DNA from: Sinosporangium siamense
Lineage (GTDB): Bacteria > Actinomycetota > Actinomycetes > Streptosporangiales > Streptosporangiaceae
DNA length: 64,000 bases
Direction of reading: 5' to 3'
Assembly: GCF_016863435.1 (NCBI RefSeq)
Contig: NZ_BOOW01000054.1
Coordinates: forward strand, 1-64,000
Shown here: positions 60,914 through 64,000 of the stretch, piece after piece
Layout of the letters: each line of letters opens with the position of its first letter
How positions within the stretch are numbered: position 1 is the stretch's first letter
Made by a program: the position numbers and the translations under genes
The notes under the pieces: model-generated
The model's database searches: none
The model's input: only the letters and a program-made list of their open reading frames with translations
What the model was told of the DNA's origin: nothing

Positions 60914-61987
60914 CTATCTGCCCTCCTGGGAGTCGTTGGGCCCCTGGACGGCCTTCTCACGTCGCCGGGCGCCCCGTCTCGCCGGGGCCGAGCGCCGGCG
61001 GACTCGGTAGAGGATCACGCCGAGCGCGATGATCAGGCCCTGGATCAGGTACTGCACCGCCGTCCCGGCTCCCAGGGACAGGACAATCTGGTTGAGCTAG
61101 GTAAGGAAGAGCGCTCCCAACACAGTGCCGAGGACCGTTCCACGGCCTCCGGCGAGCGCGGTGCCGCCCACCACCACGGCGGCGATACCGGCGAGCAGGT
61201 AGCTGTCTCCGATGTTCAAAGCCGGTGTACGGATGAATCCGGCCAGAAGGACGCCCGCCGCGGCGTGGCAGAGCGCGGCGCAGACATAGGTGCCCGTGCC
61301 GTACCGGATGAGCGAGATGGCAGCCGCCCGCGCCGCGGCCGGATTGGCACCCACCGCCTGGAACCGCCTGCCTAGCACGGTCCGGTGGACGACAAGCGCC
61401 ACGATCACCGCGACCGACACCGCGATGAGCACGGTGTTGGGCACCCCGAGCGTCTTGGCCAGCGCGAACCTCTGCAGACCGGCGGGCACCGCGCCGGGCG
61501 AGCCGTTGGTGAAGTGCTGGACTCCGCCGAGGAGCAGCGCGTTGCCGCCCAGCGTCGCCACCAGCGGCGTCACCCCGACCACGGTGACCAGGTAGCCGTG
61601 CGCGAGGCCTACGGCGAGGGCGAGCAGGACGACCAGCAGGAGCGCGGGCACCAGCCCGGAGTCGGCTCCGCCGGGATATTTGGTCACGATCACCGCGGAC
61701 ATCGAGATGACGCCGGCGACCGAGAGGTCCAGCCCTCCCTGCTGGATCACGAGCATCTGGCCGATGGCCGTGACGGCCAGCAGCGCCGCGAAGGGCGCCA
61801 TCGACAGGAGCGAGTCCGTCGCCAGTGTCCCGGGGACGAATAACGCGCTACCGGCGAAGAGTAACGCGGTCATCACCAGGGCCGACGGGACCGTGACGCG
61901 CGCCGGCCTGACCGGGGTCCGGCCGGCGGCGCCGGTCCCGCCGGCGACCGGCCCGGCAGTGCTCTCGGAGGTCTGGGATGCGTTCAT
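60914..61987 (-). pseudogene. ABC permease (RbsC-like) interrupted by an in-frame amber codon
   Basis: From ATG at 61987 (ribosome site GAGAGGTGG) the frame encodes an RbsC-type permease: QMLVIQQGGLDLSVAG, GVTPLVATLGG, GGRGTVLGTVLGALFLT. Codon 297 (61097-61099 on this strand) is TAG, after which the same frame continues for 60 codons with LNQIVLSLGAG, a last membrane helix (LIQGLIIALGVILY) and a basic tail, ending at TAG 60914 right against the next ATG. The conserved remainder implies a recent point mutation, typically CAG or CTG to TAG, a sequencing error, or readthrough. If real, the truncated protein loses its last segment. Confidence 0.85.
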
Positions 61988-62037
61988 GTCCACCTCTCGA
62001 TGCACACACGGTCGCAGTACGAAACGTGAAGGGCGGA

Positions 62038-62502
62038 TCAGGCCGGCGGCGCGGCGGCGACAACGTGGATCTCCAGCCGCAGCCGGGGATCGGTCGCCAG
62101 CCGCGTCACCTCCACGGTGGTGCTGGTGGGAATGTGACCGCCGAACCACTCCGCCTGGATCCGGTTCACCGCGTCCTGGTCCTCGGCGACGTTGGTGAAG
62201 AACCGGATCAGGTTCACCACGTCACGGCGCTCGGCCCCCGCGGCGCGCAGGGCCTGGTCCAGGTGTTCAAAGGCGGTGCGAGCCTGTGCGGCGCCGTCTG
62301 CGGGGATCGCGTCGAAGACCTCGGGCCGGTGCGGGTGGTCGTGGTAGACCGGTGCCCCGGTCACCCCGGAGATGAAGACCAGGCGCGCCGACGACACGAC
62401 GCGGATGGCCGGGACGAAGGGGCTGACGATGTCCGGGTCATAGCCCTCGTGGTGAATGATCTCCGACTGACCGACGGTAACGATCTCGGGAATGTCGCTC
62501 AC
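62038..62502 (-). CDS. RidA-family protein
   Basis: The 154-residue protein is a RidA/YjgF relative (VFISGVTGAPVYH, AFEHLDQALRAAGAERRDVVNLIRFF, PTSTTVEVTRLA). The usual substrate-binding Arg of P-A-R-T is not evident: the segment reads PTSTTVEV, so it may belong to a non-deaminase subgroup. GTG at 62502 follows TAGGAGAA. It is the first gene of the LacI-linked import locus, with operator L4 51 bp upstream. Confidence 0.85.
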   Translation of the reverse strand: MSDIPEIVTVGQSEIIHHEGYDPDIVSPFVPAIRVVSSARLVFISGVTGAPVYHDHPHRPEVFDAIPADGAAQARTAFEHLDQALRAAGAERRDVVNLIRFFTNVAEDQDAVNRIQAEWFGGHIPTSTTVEVTRLATDPRLRLEIHVVAAAPPA

Positions 62503-62552
62503 GGCTTCTCCTAGGCATCGTGCTGCGTTTCAGAGTGTGACGCTATTCCTGA

Positions 62553-62568
62553 TGGCAATCGATTGTCA
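62553..62568. promoter_or_regulatory. Putative LacI operator L4 (before ridA and the ABC genes)
   Basis: TGGCAATCGATTGTCA is an almost perfect palindrome around CG; only one base pair is mismatched. It is the most symmetrical of the four sites and precedes the first gene of the minus-strand import/catabolic locus. Confidence 0.62.
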
Positions 62569-62896
62569 ACGAGTGACCTGCACCTTTACTAAAAGTCACC
62601 GCTGGAGCGACAAACCTCTGCACTGACGGCTGACCAGGCCTTTCGACGGATGCCACCTCCTCCGCCGCAGCCTCGCCGCGCCCACTTCCACGGCCGATCA
62701 ACCGGCACGGCCCGCCGGGAGCGCTCCGCCACCGCCCTGCTCACGCACCGACGACACTGCGGCCGGGAGCACGGCATCGGTCCGGCCGACGAGCCCACGA
62801 CTCCCGCCTGATCCCCGCAAGGCCGATCCGCTCATCGCTGCCGGCCTGGCAGCACTTCCCGATCGTGGGCCGCACGTCACATCAGGAGACGACGGT
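62569..62896. other. 328-bp region without recognisable gene
   Basis: Lies between operator L4 and the truncated sigma factor gene. Short open frames on both strands have no ribosome sites or recognisable similarity. It may hold decayed sequence from the missing end of the sigma factor gene. Confidence 0.5.
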
Positions 62897-63097
62897 TCAC
62901 CGTCGCGGCGTGCGGCCGCCGGAGTGGAGGAAGTCTCGCGGCGGTCCTTCGACCGGCCACCTGCCCAGCGCCAGTGTGCAGGCCTCCTGCAGCGCGTCCT
63001 CGGCCACGTCGATGTCGCCGAGCAGGCTGATCAGGGCGGCCAGCGACCGGCCGTACTCCTCGCGGAAGATCCGGCCGATCGCTTCCTTGTCGATCAT
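62897..63097 (-). pseudogene. Truncated ECF sigma factor (N-terminal part only)
   Basis: The 66-residue frame starts like an ECF sigma factor of the YCII-associated group: IGRIFREEYGRSLAALISLL, GDIDVAEDALQEACTLALGRW. It covers the start of region 2 and then leaves the family pattern at GPPRDFLHSG and stops; region 4 is missing. Just upstream on the same strand, IEVRPFAATSE ends with a TAA overlapping the ATG region (TAATG), which looks like the tail of a YCII protein, the usual neighbour of such sigma factors. The locus is decayed. Confidence 0.6.
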
Positions 63098-63201
63098 TAT
63101 TCGGACGTGGCGGCGAACGGGCGCACCTCGATCGGCGTGTTGATGGCCGCGGTGACCTGAACGATCAAGTCAGGCGGCCCGCAACGAGCCCGCGACCTGC
63201 T

Positions 63202-63891
63202 CTAGCAGGCTGAAATGGGCTCGGTCGTGACCGATTCACCGCCGGGATATGTGAAGGACGACCGAGGCGAGTAGAAGCCCCAGGTGATCTCCAATGGGTC
63301 GGCCGGGCGGAGGGCGTAGACAGGGTGTGAGGGGTCCAGGAACTCCAGCGAAACAACCTCGAACGGATCGACCGGCTCGGCGACGAACGGGTAAACGCCG
63401 CTGAGCTTTTGCCCGTCGACCTCGGTGATATAGCGCAACTGCCCCCGGTTGACCGCCGCACCGGTTTTGCCGACCCTGGCCGTTGTACGGATCACCGGCA
63501 CGCCGTCGATCTCGGTCGTGGCCACGAGCTTCTTGCCCTTGACCTCGATGGTGGTGCGGCCCTCGGTGGCGGGCACGCCCCGGGCGGCGGCGTAGTCGCG
63601 CACGACCGGGCTGGAGTTGAAGTAGTGCGTCCACCAGCGGCCGTTGGTCTCGCCGTCGGGAGCATAGGCGTCGGCCAGGTCGGGGCCGATGTAGGTCAGG
63701 GAGTAGGCACCGAAACCCGAGGTCTGCTCGGGGCGGTCGACCACGTACTGGTTCATGAACACCTGCCGGTTGGCGGCCGGCTTCAGGTCGGCGGGCACCA
63801 GGCCCTCGACGGCTTCCGGGTCGGCCGGTATCCAGCCGAAGTAGATCATCCGACTGTTGACGACGAGCTGGGGGGCCACCAGTTCGGGCAC
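63202..63891 (-). CDS. Acetoacetate-decarboxylase-like protein
   Basis: The 229-residue protein resembles acetoacetate decarboxylase family members: FGWIPADPEAVEGLVPADLKP near the start, FMNQYVVDRPE, GFGAYSLTYIG, and a large beta-barrel core. The catalytic Lys of true acetoacetate decarboxylase is not certain here; EVKGKKLVATTE has candidates. GTG at 63891 follows CAGGGAGAA; an upstream ATG at 63957 in the same frame has no ribosome site. TTGACA (63931-63936 on this strand) may be part of its promoter. It probably acts on a small beta-keto acid, or is a non-enzymatic relative. Confidence 0.75.
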   Translation of the reverse strand: MPELVAPQLVVNSRMIYFGWIPADPEAVEGLVPADLKPAANRQVFMNQYVVDRPEQTSGFGAYSLTYIGPDLADAYAPDGETNGRWWTHYFNSSPVVRDYAAARGVPATEGRTTIEVKGKKLVATTEIDGVPVIRTTARVGKTGAAVNRGQLRYITEVDGQKLSGVYPFVAEPVDPFEVVSLEFLDPSHPVYALRPADPLEITWGFYSPRSSFTYPGGESVTTEPISAC

Positions 63892-64000
63892 ACGTTCTCC
63901 CTGCTTATAACGACTTACAGCCGGAACATATGTCAAGTCGCCCCAAAAAACAATCATGACAGAAAACTTCACATTCGCCCACAGAGTGCGCTATATGGCG

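Noticed and set aside
1-64000. tRNA genes, CRISPR arrays, complete insertion sequences
   Set aside because: No cloverleaf-type TpsiC motifs with matching stems, no regularly spaced repeats and no transposase genes were seen by eye; a tRNAscan or ISfinder search would be decisive.

Overview
The window is high-GC DNA (many GTG/TTG starts, strong GGAGG-type ribosome sites, ATGA/GTGA gene overlaps) from an actinomycete. A DUF574 methyltransferase, a DUF6745 protein, a Ser/Thr kinase with a propeller domain, a secreted tripeptidyl aminopeptidase and Lrp/IclR/LacI/TetR regulators point to a large-genome filamentous type such as a Streptosporangiales or Streptomyces relative. The exact taxon is inference. 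I saw no tRNA, rRNA or CRISPR array. I found about 47 intact protein genes plus several broken ones.

Layout. (1) 71-850: DUF574 methyltransferase. (2) 1012-3354: a 6-oxocamphor-hydrolase-like retro-Claisenase coupled to an unknown gene, divergent from a TetR regulator. (3) 3345-13554: a double-Lrp regulator divergent from a nine-gene catabolic cluster (amidohydrolase, MFS, RidA, Ser/Thr dehydratase, two-subunit ThDP decarboxylase, aldehyde dehydrogenase, aminotransferase, homoserine-dehydrogenase-like). From the dehydratase onward the genes are translationally coupled. (4) 14163-20460: tripeptidyl aminopeptidase, a frameshifted acyl-CoA synthetase behind a TetR-type operator, htpG, and a YbaB-like gene. 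(5) 20575-27623: an eroded zone holding C-terminal relics of an acyl-CoA dehydrogenase, a type II thioesterase and an NRPS thioesterase domain, among two MFS exporters, a DUF6745 pair and an epimerase. (6) 27705-29891: Ser/Thr kinase.

(7) 29995-45796: an aromatic/alicyclic acid catabolic locus. A tandem-domain CoA transferase leads a coupled operon (thiolase-like protein plus DUF35 partner, SDR, aldehyde dehydrogenase, acyl-CoA ligase, BadI-like ring hydrolase, 2-hydroxyacid dehydrogenase, CoA transferase, Gfo/Idh/MocA oxidoreductase). It is followed by a TauABC/NMT1-type ABC importer and an IclR regulator. The same composite motif, GCGCAC-N7-GCGCAWTRCGCAC with identical spacing, sits before the CoA transferase, the importer and iclR, which suggests one IclR regulon.

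(8) 46170-62502: a LacI regulator convergent to a long minus-strand locus: RidA, a sugar/nucleoside-type ABC importer (one permease broken by an in-frame amber codon, one ATPase-permease fusion), an adenine-deaminase-like amidohydrolase, a 3-hydroxyisobutyrate-dehydrogenase-like enzyme, a creatinase/M24-like enzyme, an aldehyde dehydrogenase, a VOC protein, and fused E1 plus E2 of a 2-oxoacid dehydrogenase. Four near-identical LacI-type operators (consensus TGCAATCGTTTGCC) lie at lacI and before three of the minus-strand genes. (9) 62897-63891: a truncated ECF sigma factor and an acetoacetate-decarboxylase-like gene.

Two cautions. Four broken reading frames in 16.9-23.2 kb can each be repaired by adding one base, three of them at C or G runs, so some pseudogenes may be sequencing artefacts. 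All pathway assignments are inferred from gene content.
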